From positions 1 through 32,738 of the forward strand of contig CADCEQ010000041.1 in NCBI GenBank assembly GCA_902800435.1: DNA of 32,738 nt, read 5' to 3'. The position numbers and the translations under genes were made by a program. This DNA comes from an uncultured Prevotellaceae bacterium. Lineage in GTDB: Bacteria > Bacteroidota > Bacteroidia > Bacteroidales > Bacteroidaceae. Positions 8,403 to 15,227 of this stretch are shown here, in pieces (position 1 is the first letter of the stretch; the number at the start of each line of letters is the position of its first letter). The notes under the pieces are model-generated. The model made no database searches and was not told the DNA's origin. It saw nothing but the letters and a program-made list of their open reading frames with translations.

Positions 8403-10192
8403 TTTTCAATCCATGCTGCGACCTCGTCTACCGAAGGCTTTTGGAGGTCGAGCTTGAACTTCTTGACGATGTCGCCAATCTTCTGCTGCAGACCCTGGGG
8501 CTTCTCGTCGCGGATGTTCTGGATGAGGTTGAAGCCGGCCTTGCGCAGCACGTAGACCCAGTCTTCGGCAACGCCGATGGCGGCCCACTCCTGGATGGTC
8601 GACTGGGGTGCACGCTTCTCGGGCTTCATCTGCGGGAAGAACAGCACCTCCTGGATGAACGTCTTGCCCGTCATCAGCATCACCAAGCGGTCGATGCCAA
8701 TACCGATACCCGACGTCGGCGGCATACCGTACTGCAGGGCGCGCAGGAAGTCCTGGTCGATGATCATCGCCTCGTCGTCGCCCTTGTCGGCCAGTCGCAT
8801 CTGCTCCTTGAAGCGCTCCTCCTGGTCGATGGGGTCGTTCAGCTCGGAGTAGGCGTTGGCCAGCTCCTTGCCGTTGACCATCAGCTCGAAGCGCTCGGTC
8901 AGTCCGGGCTTCGAGCGGTGCATCTTGGTCAGGGGCGACATCTCAACGGGGTAGTCGGTGATGAACGTCGGCTGTATGAACGTGCCCTCGCAGAACTCGC
9001 CGAATAGTTCGTCAATCAGCTTGCCCTTACCCATCGTCTCGTCGACCTCCATACCTTTCGACAGGCAGAAGGCGCGAATCTCTTCTTCCGTCTTGCCGTC
9101 GCAGTCGAAGCCGGTCTTCTCCTTGATGGCGTCGAGGATGGGCAGCCGGCGGTAGGGTGCCTTGAACGACACGATCTGGCCGTCAATCTCGCGTTCCGTC
9201 GAACCGTTCACGGCAATGCAGACGGTCTCAAGGAGTTTCTCGGTGAACGACATCATCCAGTTGTAGTCCTTGTACTGCACGTAGAGTTCCATACAGGTGA
9301 ACTCGGGGTTGTGGTTGCGGTCCATGCCCTCGTTGCGGAAGTTCTTGCCAATCTCGTAGACACCCTCGAAGCCGCCCACGATGAGGCGCTTCAGGTAGAG
9401 CTCGGTAGCGATGCGCATGAACATATCCTGGTCGAGCGCGTTGAAGTGGGTGATGAACGGACGGGCCGAGGCGCCGCCGGCAATCATCTGCAGCGTCGGT
9501 GTCTCCACCTCGGTATAGCCGGCCTCGTCGAGTACGCGGCGAATGGTGCGGATGACGGTGGCGCGCTGCAGGAACGTGTCCTTCACGCCGTCGTTCACCA
9601 CGAGGTCGACGTAGCGCTGGCGGTAGCGCAGCTCGGGGTCGTCGAACTTGTCGTAGGCCACGCCGTCCTTGTACTTCACGATGGGCAGAGGCTTGAGCGA
9701 CTTCGACAGCAGCGTCAGCTCGTGGGCATGGACGCTGATTTCGCCCGTCTGGGTGCGGAACACCGTTCCGCGCACGCCGATGAAGTCGCCGATGTCGAGC
9801 AACTTTTTGAAGACGACATTATAATAAGCCCCCTCTACGGCCCCCGAGGGGGCTTCATTACCTTGCTGACCGGTCTTGGCGGCAATTGTAGCCCCCTCGG
9901 GGGCGGTGGGGGGGGCTTGCAGGTCGTCTCGGGTGACGTAGACCTGAATACGTCCCTTGGAGTCCTGCAGCTCCACGAACGAGGCCTTGCCCATCACGCG
10001 GCGGCTCATCATACGGCCGGCGATGGATACCTCGCGGGCGGGGGCGTCGTCGCTGAATTCGGCTAAGATGTCGGTTGAAAATGCGTTGGTGGTATACTCT
10101 GCTGCGGGGTAGGGGTTGATGCCCATCCGGCGCAGCTCGTCGAGCGACTGGCGTCGCAGGATTTCTTGTTCGCTAAGTTCTAAAATATTCAT
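8387..10192 (-). CDS. lysS: lysyl-tRNA synthetase, class II, with repeat-derived insert
   Basis: The 601-residue enzyme charges tRNA-Lys. The N-terminal OB fold (REVSIAGRMMSRRVMGKASFVELQDSKGRIQVYV, about 53-86) is followed by the catalytic domain with GGASARPFITHFNALD, motif 2 (FRNEGMDRNHNPEFTCMELY) and motif 3 (GIGIGIDRLVMLMTG). About 70 residues extend past the core, as in related Bacteroidales enzymes. Residues about 92-123, between OB-fold strands, are an Ala/Gly/Pro-rich insert (QAPPTAPEG...EAPSGAVEGAY) encoded by two inverted hairpin elements and their spacer. As I recall them, Bacteroides homologues have only about ten residues there. The frame is intact, so the enzyme is presumably functional. 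Confidence 0.96.
   Translation of the reverse strand: MNILELSEQEILRRQSLDELRRMGINPYPAAEYTTNAFSTDILAEFSDDAPAREVSIAGRMMSRRVMGKASFVELQDSKGRIQVYVTRDDLQAPPTAPEGATIAAKTGQQGNEAPSGAVEGAYYNVVFKKLLDIGDFIGVRGTVFRTQTGEISVHAHELTLLSKSLKPLPIVKYKDGVAYDKFDDPELRYRQRYVDLVVNDGVKDTFLQRATVIRTIRRVLDEAGYTEVETPTLQMIAGGASARPFITHFNALDQDMFMRIATELYLKRLIVGGFEGVYEIGKNFRNEGMDRNHNPEFTCMELYVQYKDYNWMMSFTEKLLETVCIAVNGSTEREIDGQIVSFKAPYRRLPILDAIKEKTGFDCDGKTEEEIRAFCLSKGMEVDETMGKGKLIDELFGEFCEGTFIQPTFITDYPVEMSPLTKMHRSKPGLTERFELMVNGKELANAYSELNDPIDQEERFKEQMRLADKGDDEAMIIDQDFLRALQYGMPPTSGIGIGIDRLVMLMTGKTFIQEVLFFPQMKPEKRAPQSTIQEWAAIGVAEDWVYVLRKAGFNLIQNIRDEKPQGLQQKIGDIVKKFKLDLQKPSVDEVAAWIEKSQAV
9826..9855 (+). repeat. C/G-rich hairpin element, copy A1 (in lysS)
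   Basis: A perfect 10-bp inverted repeat, AAGCCCCCTC (9826-9835) and GAGGGGGCTT (9846-9855), with a 10-base loop. It matches copy A2 (9889-9918, opposite strand) at 26 of 30 positions and faces it across a 33-base spacer. In lysS it is read as EAPSGAVEGAY. Confidence 0.85.
9889..9918 (-). repeat. C/G-rich hairpin element, copy A2 (in lysS)
   Basis: On the minus strand it begins AAGCCCCCCCCACCGCCCCC and ends GAGGGGGCTA. It is the inverted partner of A1 and is read in lysS as QAPPTAPEGA. It contains an internal palindrome GCCCCC-TC-GGGGGC (9891-9904, plus strand). Confidence 0.85.
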
Positions 10193-10223
10193 TTCTATCC
10201 GGATATATGTGCTTTGATGGGTG

Positions 10224-10231
10224 CAAAGTTA
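10224..10231 (-). promoter_or_regulatory. -7 box of the lysS operon
   Basis: TAACTTTG on the minus strand fits TAnnTTTG, 32 bases before the lysS ATG. No convincing TTTG is seen at the -33 position. Confidence 0.55.
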
Positions 10232-10291
10232 CGAATTTCTCTCGAAAAAACGTCCTTTTGGGTAAATAATTGCAAAAAAAACAGCGAAAGT

Positions 10292-10323
10292 TTTGCGGGG
10301 TAGTGGAAAAAGCTATAAATTTG
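10292..10323 (+). promoter_or_regulatory. promoter of menI-menF-menD
   Basis: TTTG at 10292-10295 and TAAATTTG at 10316-10323, spaced 20 bases, form a strong Bacteroidetes promoter. The ATG is at 10334, only ten bases past the -7 box, so the mRNA should have a leader of just a few bases. Confidence 0.75.
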
Positions 10324-10333
10324 TAGCATTATT

Positions 10334-10750
10334 ATGAATGTAGAACGAATAAACGGAATCATCAACGCGAAGCCTAACCTGAGCACGGCCCTCGGTATGG
10401 AGTTTATTTCCACGCCCGAGGAGGATACCTGTCTGGCCCGGATGAAAGTCGACGAGCGCAACCGCCAGCCTTTCGGTTTCCTGAGCGGCGGCGCATCGCT
10501 GGCCTTGGCTGAGAATGTGGCGGGCGTGGGCTCGTCGGCACTGTGTCCGGGTTGTGCCTGTGTGGGCATCGAGGTCAGCGGCAGCCACGTGAAGGCTGTT
10601 GCCGAGGGCGACACAGTCACCGCCTTTGCCCGTCTGCTGCACAAAGGCACCACCCTCCACGTCTGGAATGTCGACATCCGTGACACCTCGGGCGACCTGA
10701 TATCCAACGTTCGTGTCACCAATTATGTGATTCAATCAAAGAAGAAGTGA
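10334..10750 (+). CDS. menI: hotdog-fold PaaI-type thioesterase, probable DHNA-CoA thioesterase
   Basis: A 138-residue single hotdog domain. FGFLSGGASLALAENVAG (about 47-64) aligns with the active-site helix of YdiI/MenI-type thioesterases (HGGAS...AE), with Glu60 as the likely catalytic acid; Ser51 occupies the usual His position. The C-terminal half has the GDTVTAFARLLHKGTTLHVWNVDI strand pattern. Its position at the head of the menF-menD unit suggests it hydrolyses 1,4-dihydroxy-2-naphthoyl-CoA, the step after MenB. The function call depends on that context; PaaI-like thioesterases also act on phenylacetyl-CoA and other acyl-CoAs. It overlaps menF by one base (TGATG). Confidence 0.8.
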   Translation: MNVERINGIINAKPNLSTALGMEFISTPEEDTCLARMKVDERNRQPFGFLSGGASLALAENVAGVGSSALCPGCACVGIEVSGSHVKAVAEGDTVTAFARLLHKGTTLHVWNVDIRDTSGDLISNVRVTNYVIQSKKK

Positions 10751-11802
10751 TGCTATCTGAAGCCTATGCCATCTATCGTCTGCCGTATGACAGTCATGCC
10801 ACGCTCGTCCGCCAGTCGGACGGAAAACCAGCCGAGCTGTTGTCGTGTGTCGACCTCAACAGCCGCAGGGGTTTCGTGATGGCTCCTTTCGAGGTCTCTC
10901 CCGCTCAGCCCATCCTTGTCATCCGTCCCGATGAGGTGTCCCGTATGGAGATACCCTCCGTCCCGGTCCCCATTCCGGCCTCTGTGCCCGAGGCCTCTCC
11001 CGAGGCAGGTCGCTCCTATTACGCCATCGACTTTGCCAACTTCCACGCCCAGCTTATGCAGGGCATGTTCCGCAAGATTGTCCTTGCCCGCTGTGCTGAC
11101 GAATCGATGCCCGCTGAGGCCGACCCACAGCAGCTCTTTTACCGTGCCTGCCAGCTCTATCCCCGAATGTTCATCGCCCTTGTCCATACACCGCAGAGCG
11201 GCACTTGGCTGACGGCGACACCCGAGATTCTGCTCGAAGGCAGCGAACGTCACTGGCGCACCATCGCACTGGCCGGTACGATGAAACTGGAAGGCGACCA
11301 GCTCGACAGCGAGGGCGAGACCGTCACCTGGAGTACCAAGAACATTGAGGAGCAGCGTATCGTTGCCACCTATATTGCCGAGTGTCTGGAGCAGTTCTCG
11401 GCAGACTTCAGCGAGGAAGGGCCGCGCACCGTACGTGCCGCTAATCTGGTGCACCTTCGCAGCGACTTCAACTTCACGCTCCCTACGAACGACCGTATCG
11501 GCGACCTCCTACAGTCGCTTCATCCCACACCCGCCGTCTGCGGACTGCCCAAGCGCGAAGCCTTCCGCTTCATCGTCGGCAACGAGCATACGCCCCGCCG
11601 CTATTACAGCGGTTTTATGGGAATGCTCGACCCGCAGTCAGATACTCACCTCTATGTCTCGCTGCGCTGTATGAACATTGATGGCCACTGCTGTCATCTC
11701 TTTGCCGGAGGCGGCCTTTTGCGCGAGAGTACTGGTGAGCAGGAGTGGCAGGAGACGGAGGCCAAGCTCGAAACGATGCGCCGCCTCCTGAATCGTAAAT
11801 AG
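10750..11802 (+). CDS. menF: isochorismate synthase
   Basis: This chorismate-binding-family enzyme (350 residues) converts chorismate to isochorismate, the first committed menaquinone step. The C-terminal two-thirds carry the family motifs: MFRKIVLARC, TWLTATPEILLEG, TIALAGTMK, STKNIEEQRIV, VRAANLVHLRSDF, LHPTPAVCGLPKREAF and YYSGFMGMLD with a GGGLLRES end. The ATG at 10750 shares its A with the thioesterase stop (TGATG), indicating coupled translation; a GTG three bases upstream is an alternative. Men context favours MenF over a siderophore or salicylate role. Its last codons (AATCGTAAATAG) are already part of a heptamer tandem repeat. Confidence 0.93.
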   Translation: MLSEAYAIYRLPYDSHATLVRQSDGKPAELLSCVDLNSRRGFVMAPFEVSPAQPILVIRPDEVSRMEIPSVPVPIPASVPEASPEAGRSYYAIDFANFHAQLMQGMFRKIVLARCADESMPAEADPQQLFYRACQLYPRMFIALVHTPQSGTWLTATPEILLEGSERHWRTIALAGTMKLEGDQLDSEGETVTWSTKNIEEQRIVATYIAECLEQFSADFSEEGPRTVRAANLVHLRSDFNFTLPTNDRIGDLLQSLHPTPAVCGLPKREAFRFIVGNEHTPRRYYSGFMGMLDPQSDTHLYVSLRCMNIDGHCCHLFAGGGLLRESTGEQEWQETEAKLETMRRLLNRK

Positions 11803-11851
11803 AAAATCGTAAATCGTAAATCGAAAATAGAAAATAGAAAATAGTAAATCC
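11791..11851. repeat. heptamer tandem repeat between menF and menD
   Basis: Eight consecutive 7-mers of form AAT(C/A)G(T/A)A: AATCGTA, AATAGAA, AATCGTA, AATCGTA, AATCGAA, AATAGAA, AATAGAA, AATAGTA, then AATCC. The first two contain the menF stop codon, and the array ends four bases before the menD GTG. Confidence 0.9.
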
Positions 11852-11855
11852 TTCG

Positions 11856-13508
11856 GTGTATAGCAATAAGGAAAGCGTCAACCAACTGACGGCTCTGCTC
11901 GTCAAGCACGGCATTCGTCACGCCGTCGTCTGCCCAGGCAGCCGCAATGCCCCCATCGTCCATAACCTGAACGAGTGCCCCGACATCGCGTGCTATCCCG
12001 TTACCGACGAACGGTCGGCGGGATTCTATGCCCTCGGTATGATGCAGGCTCTCGACGAGCCTGTCGCCGTCTGCGTCACCAGCGGTACGGCCTTGCTCAA
12101 CCTGGCCCCAGCCGTTGCTGAGGCTTGGTATCAGCACCAGCCGCTCATCGTTGTCAGTGCCGACCGTCCCGAGGCGTGGATCGACCAGCTCGACGGTCAG
12201 ACGCTGCCGCAACCCGGTGCCCTCGGCCGTTTCGTGCGTCGGGCAGTCTCCCTGCCCGAAACAGATGCTTGGCATTGCAACCGCCTTATCAACGAGGCCC
12301 TGTTGGCTGCCACTGCCGACGATGCCCGCCCCGTCCACATCAATGTGCCCATCAGTGAGCCGCTGTTCACCTTCGACGTGCCTCAGCTGCCTGCTGTCCG
12401 ACAGATTCTCCGTACATCGCCCACTCGCGACTACGACTGTCTCTGTCCCGAGTTCGTCGACGGCCTTTTGGCTGCCCGCCGCCCGATGATTGTCTTCGGC
12501 CAGACCAATCCCCACGACTTCGAGGGCATCGACGTCGAGTTCCTGTTCAGCCACGTCATCGTGCTTCACGAGTCGCTTTCCCCCTTTCCTCATGTGAGTC
12601 ATTTCGATGAAGTTCTCTATCACGGGCAGATGGAACCGCCCGACTTCATCATCCACGTCGGCGACACCGTTGTCAGCAAGCGGTTGCGCCATTTCCTGCG
12701 TAGTGCCGTTGACGCTCAGACGTGGCGCATCAGCCAGTCGGGCGACGTCGAGGATACGTTCCAGAACCTGCGTGGCATTATCGTCGGCGACCCGGAGTCC
12801 GTCCTTCAGTCGCTCAGCCATAAGATAAACCATCGTAAACTGTTGTCGACAAACTACCGCCGCCAATGGCTTGCCGCCTTGACACAAGCCTCCCAGCGTG
12901 CCGCCGACTATCAGCCCGCCTATTCGCAGATGGCTGCCGTGAAGTATTTCGAGGAAAAACTATCCTCCCTCTTCGGGGGGGAGCCAGAGGGGGGCTTCCA
13001 TTACGCCAATTCGTCGGCCATCCGTTTGGCCAATATCTACGCCGCCCACCACGTCTGGTGCAATCGTGGCGTCAATGGCATCGAAGGCTCGCTCTCGACG
13101 GCAGCCGGCTTCTCCTGCGTCACCGACGAGCGCGTCTTCTGCGTCGTCGGCGACCTAAGCTTCTTCTACGACCAAAACGCCCTGTGGAACCAGAACCTGC
13201 GCGGCAACCTCCGCATCCTCCTGCTGAACAACGGTTGTGGCGGCATCTTCAACCTCCTGCATGGTCTGGAACAAAGCCCCGCCCGCGACCGCTTCGTAGC
13301 CGCCGCTCACCAGACCACAGCTGAGGGCATCTGCCGCCAGAACGATGTCGTCTATCTGAAGGCAGAGAATATGGAGGAGATGCAACGGGGCATTGACACC
13401 TTATTAAATATGGAGAGCACGCGCCCCGTTCTCCTTGAAGTCACGACCTATGCCGCCGAAGACGAGCGCGCCTTCAAGGGATATTATAAGACACAGAAGC
13501 AGGAATAA
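11856..13508 (+). CDS. menD: 2-succinyl-5-enolpyruvyl-6-hydroxy-3-cyclohexene-1-carboxylate synthase
   Basis: The 550-residue ThDP-dependent enzyme joins isochorismate and 2-oxoglutarate. Visible motifs are CPGSRNAPIVH, TDERSAGFYALGMMQAL (catalytic Glu of the Pyr domain), VTSGTALLNLAPAVAEA, SADRPEAWIDQLDGQTLPQP and, in the C-terminal ThDP/Mg domain, NRGVNGIEGSLSTAAG, VVGDLSFFYDQNAL and LLNNGCGGIFNLL. The start is a GTG; the sequence after it (MYSNKESVNQLTALL) matches the family N-terminus and no nearer ATG exists. Residues about 369-381 (SSLFGGEPEGGF) come from a hairpin element. The gene ends eight bases from the convergent nucleoside kinase gene. Confidence 0.95.
   Translation: MYSNKESVNQLTALLVKHGIRHAVVCPGSRNAPIVHNLNECPDIACYPVTDERSAGFYALGMMQALDEPVAVCVTSGTALLNLAPAVAEAWYQHQPLIVVSADRPEAWIDQLDGQTLPQPGALGRFVRRAVSLPETDAWHCNRLINEALLAATADDARPVHINVPISEPLFTFDVPQLPAVRQILRTSPTRDYDCLCPEFVDGLLAARRPMIVFGQTNPHDFEGIDVEFLFSHVIVLHESLSPFPHVSHFDEVLYHGQMEPPDFIIHVGDTVVSKRLRHFLRSAVDAQTWRISQSGDVEDTFQNLRGIIVGDPESVLQSLSHKINHRKLLSTNYRRQWLAALTQASQRAADYQPAYSQMAAVKYFEEKLSSLFGGEPEGGFHYANSSAIRLANIYAAHHVWCNRGVNGIEGSLSTAAGFSCVTDERVFCVVGDLSFFYDQNALWNQNLRGNLRILLLNNGCGGIFNLLHGLEQSPARDRFVAAAHQTTAEGICRQNDVVYLKAENMEEMQRGIDTLLNMESTRPVLLEVTTYAAEDERAFKGYYKTQKQE
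12961..12999 (-). repeat. C/G-rich hairpin element, copy B (in menD)
   Basis: On the minus strand it starts GGAAGCCCCCCTCTGGCTCC and continues with C7, GAAGAGGGAGG. The inner inverted repeat CTCCC...GGGAG lies at 12965-12983. It resembles A1/A2 more than C-F. In menD it is read (reverse sense) as LFGGEPEGGF, the same frame as A1 in lysS. Confidence 0.75.
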
Positions 13509-13516
13509 GCCTCCGA

Positions 13517-15214
13517 TTAATACTTAAAGCTCGACCCACCTACGAACTCGCGCATAATCGAGGTCGGCGGAATCTCCTTGTCGCTGATGGGCAGGAAGTA
13601 GTGGATGAACTTCAGCAGGCGGTGGGCCTCGCTGTATTCCGGGCAGTTCTTCGGCACGCTCGACAGAATCAGCTCGGCGTGGATGCGCAGCACAGCGAAC
13701 TCAATGTTCAGCGCCGAGTTGAACATCACGTCGGCGGTCTCCTGATAGGGGAATATCCACTGCTCCTCGGCCTCGCAGACGTTCTTCCACTGGCTGATGG
13801 TCTGCTGGGCGGTGTAGGCGCCCTTGTTGTAGTCGCGGATGATGCGGCGCAGCAGTCGGTTGTCGCGCACGGGAATCCAGTTGTGGTCGTCGAGCGAGAT
13901 GCTGGTCAGCGCCGAGATGTAGACCTTGTACTTCAGCGAGTCGCTGACCCCCTTGGTCAGCAGCGGGTTCAGGGCGTGGATGCCCTCGATGATGAGCACC
14001 GTGTCGCCCGACAGCCTGAGCCGCTTGCCGTTCCACTCGCGCTTGCCCGTCACGAAGTTGTACTCCGGCACCTCTACCGTCTCGCCCTTCATCAGCCTTG
14101 ACAGGTGCTCGCCCAGCAGCTGGTAGTCGACCGTCTCCACATTGTCGAAGTCGTAGTCGCCGTTGGGCAGCTTCGGCGTGTCCACACGGTTCACGAAATA
14201 GTCGTCCGTTGAGAACGATATCGGCCTCAGACCGCAGGCCAGCAGCTGCACCGACAGTCGCTTGCAGAAGGTGGACTTTCCCGAGCTCGACGGGCCTGTA
14301 ATCAGCACCAGACGTACGGGATTCTTCTTGCGGTGGAAGCGGCGGTCAATCTCCTCGGCTATCTGCACAATCTTCTTCTCCTGCAGGGCCTCCGAGACCT
14401 GAATCAGCTCCGAGGCGTGGCCCCGCATGATGGCCTTGTTCACGTCGCCGGCATTCGACAGCCGCATGATGATGTCCCAGCGCGTCTTCTCGGCAAACAT
14501 CTCGAACGTCTTGGGCTGGTCCACCTTCTCGGCCAGCTTTGTGGGATTGTTCCAGTCGGGTACGCGCAGCAGCAGGCCCTCCTCGTAGCGCTCCAGGCCC
14601 CACACCTTCAGGTAGCCGGCACTGGGTACCAGCGGCCCGTAGTAGTAGTCGACGGTGTCGCCCAGCGTGTAGTAGTCGCTGTAGATCTGTCCGCTGGTCT
14701 CCAGCAGCTTCACCTTGTCCGAGAACCCGCGGTCAGTGAACACGCGGATGGCCTCCTCGTTGGTGGCCTCGGTGCGGCGGAAGGGCATGTCCATATCGAT
14801 GATTTCCTTCATCCTTGCCCTGATGCGCTCCACCATCTCGTCGGTAACCGTCCTCCCCTCCCTTGGGGAGGGGCCGGGGGTGGGCCTGAAGTTACAGTAG
14901 AACCCCCGGCACAGCGAGTGCTCGATGAAGAGCTTGCTCCCGGGGAACAGGTCCTGCGTGGCCTTATAGAGCACGAAGCTCAGTGACCGCACGTAGGCGC
15001 GGTGGCCGCTTCCCTCGCGGGCGTCCAGGAATTCTACGTCGCGGTTCTGGAACAGGCGGAACTTCAGTCCCTGCGACACGTTGTTCACCTTTGCCGACAC
15101 CACGGGGTACGGCAGCTTGATTTCGTCCTGGAACTCCTGGTAGACGTCCAGCAGCGAGCACCCCTCGGGGAAACTCTTCGTCGTGTTTGTATTCTTACAG
15201 CGTATTTGTAGCAT
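13517..15214 (-). CDS. nucleoside kinase: TGS/tRNA-SAD/uridine kinase fusion
   Basis: A 565-residue three-part protein. Residues 1-65 resemble the TGS domain of threonyl-tRNA synthetase, and about 70-200 its second additional domain (HSLCRGFYCNF, then an AIRVFTDRGFSDKVKLL segment). Residues about 280-480 are a phosphoribulokinase/uridine kinase domain with P-loop GPSSSGKST, DDYFVNR, DYDFDNVETVDY and IEGIHALNPLL. This architecture is known in Bacteroidetes, Clostridia and Thermotogae, and the kinase part phosphorylates a nucleoside such as uridine. Residues about 110-121 (RPTPGPSPREGR) are encoded by a hairpin element. It is downstream of and codirectional with the hydrolase gene (13-base gap). 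Confidence 0.9.
   Translation of the reverse strand: MLQIRCKNTNTTKSFPEGCSLLDVYQEFQDEIKLPYPVVSAKVNNVSQGLKFRLFQNRDVEFLDAREGSGHRAYVRSLSFVLYKATQDLFPGSKLFIEHSLCRGFYCNFRPTPGPSPREGRTVTDEMVERIRARMKEIIDMDMPFRRTEATNEEAIRVFTDRGFSDKVKLLETSGQIYSDYYTLGDTVDYYYGPLVPSAGYLKVWGLERYEEGLLLRVPDWNNPTKLAEKVDQPKTFEMFAEKTRWDIIMRLSNAGDVNKAIMRGHASELIQVSEALQEKKIVQIAEEIDRRFHRKKNPVRLVLITGPSSSGKSTFCKRLSVQLLACGLRPISFSTDDYFVNRVDTPKLPNGDYDFDNVETVDYQLLGEHLSRLMKGETVEVPEYNFVTGKREWNGKRLRLSGDTVLIIEGIHALNPLLTKGVSDSLKYKVYISALTSISLDDHNWIPVRDNRLLRRIIRDYNKGAYTAQQTISQWKNVCEAEEQWIFPYQETADVMFNSALNIEFAVLRIHAELILSSVPKNCPEYSEAHRLLKFIHYFLPISDKEIPPTSIMREFVGGSSFKY
14852..14889 (-). repeat. C/G-rich hairpin element, copy C (in nucleoside kinase gene)
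   Basis: On the minus strand it reads CAGGCCCACCCCCGGCCCC and onward. Stem CCCCTCCC (14855-14862), loop TTG, GGGAGGGG (14866-14873) is perfect. The plus strand at 14865-14884 is a canonical four-run G-quadruplex motif. The core CCCACCCCC-NN-CCCCTCCC is shared with copy E, and both are translated as RPTPxPS. Confidence 0.85.
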
Positions 15215-15227
15215 GATAGTTATGTTT

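Noticed and set aside
9826..9918. lysS hairpins as transcription terminators
   Set aside because: They lie in the middle of a coding region, have no T-tracts and keep the frame open.
11791..11851. CRISPR-like repeat
   Set aside because: The repeats are contiguous 7-mers with no spacers and no cas genes nearby.
11694..12887. Minus-strand open frame of 397 codons
   Set aside because: It is antisense to the menF end and menD, runs through the heptamer array and lacks any family signature.
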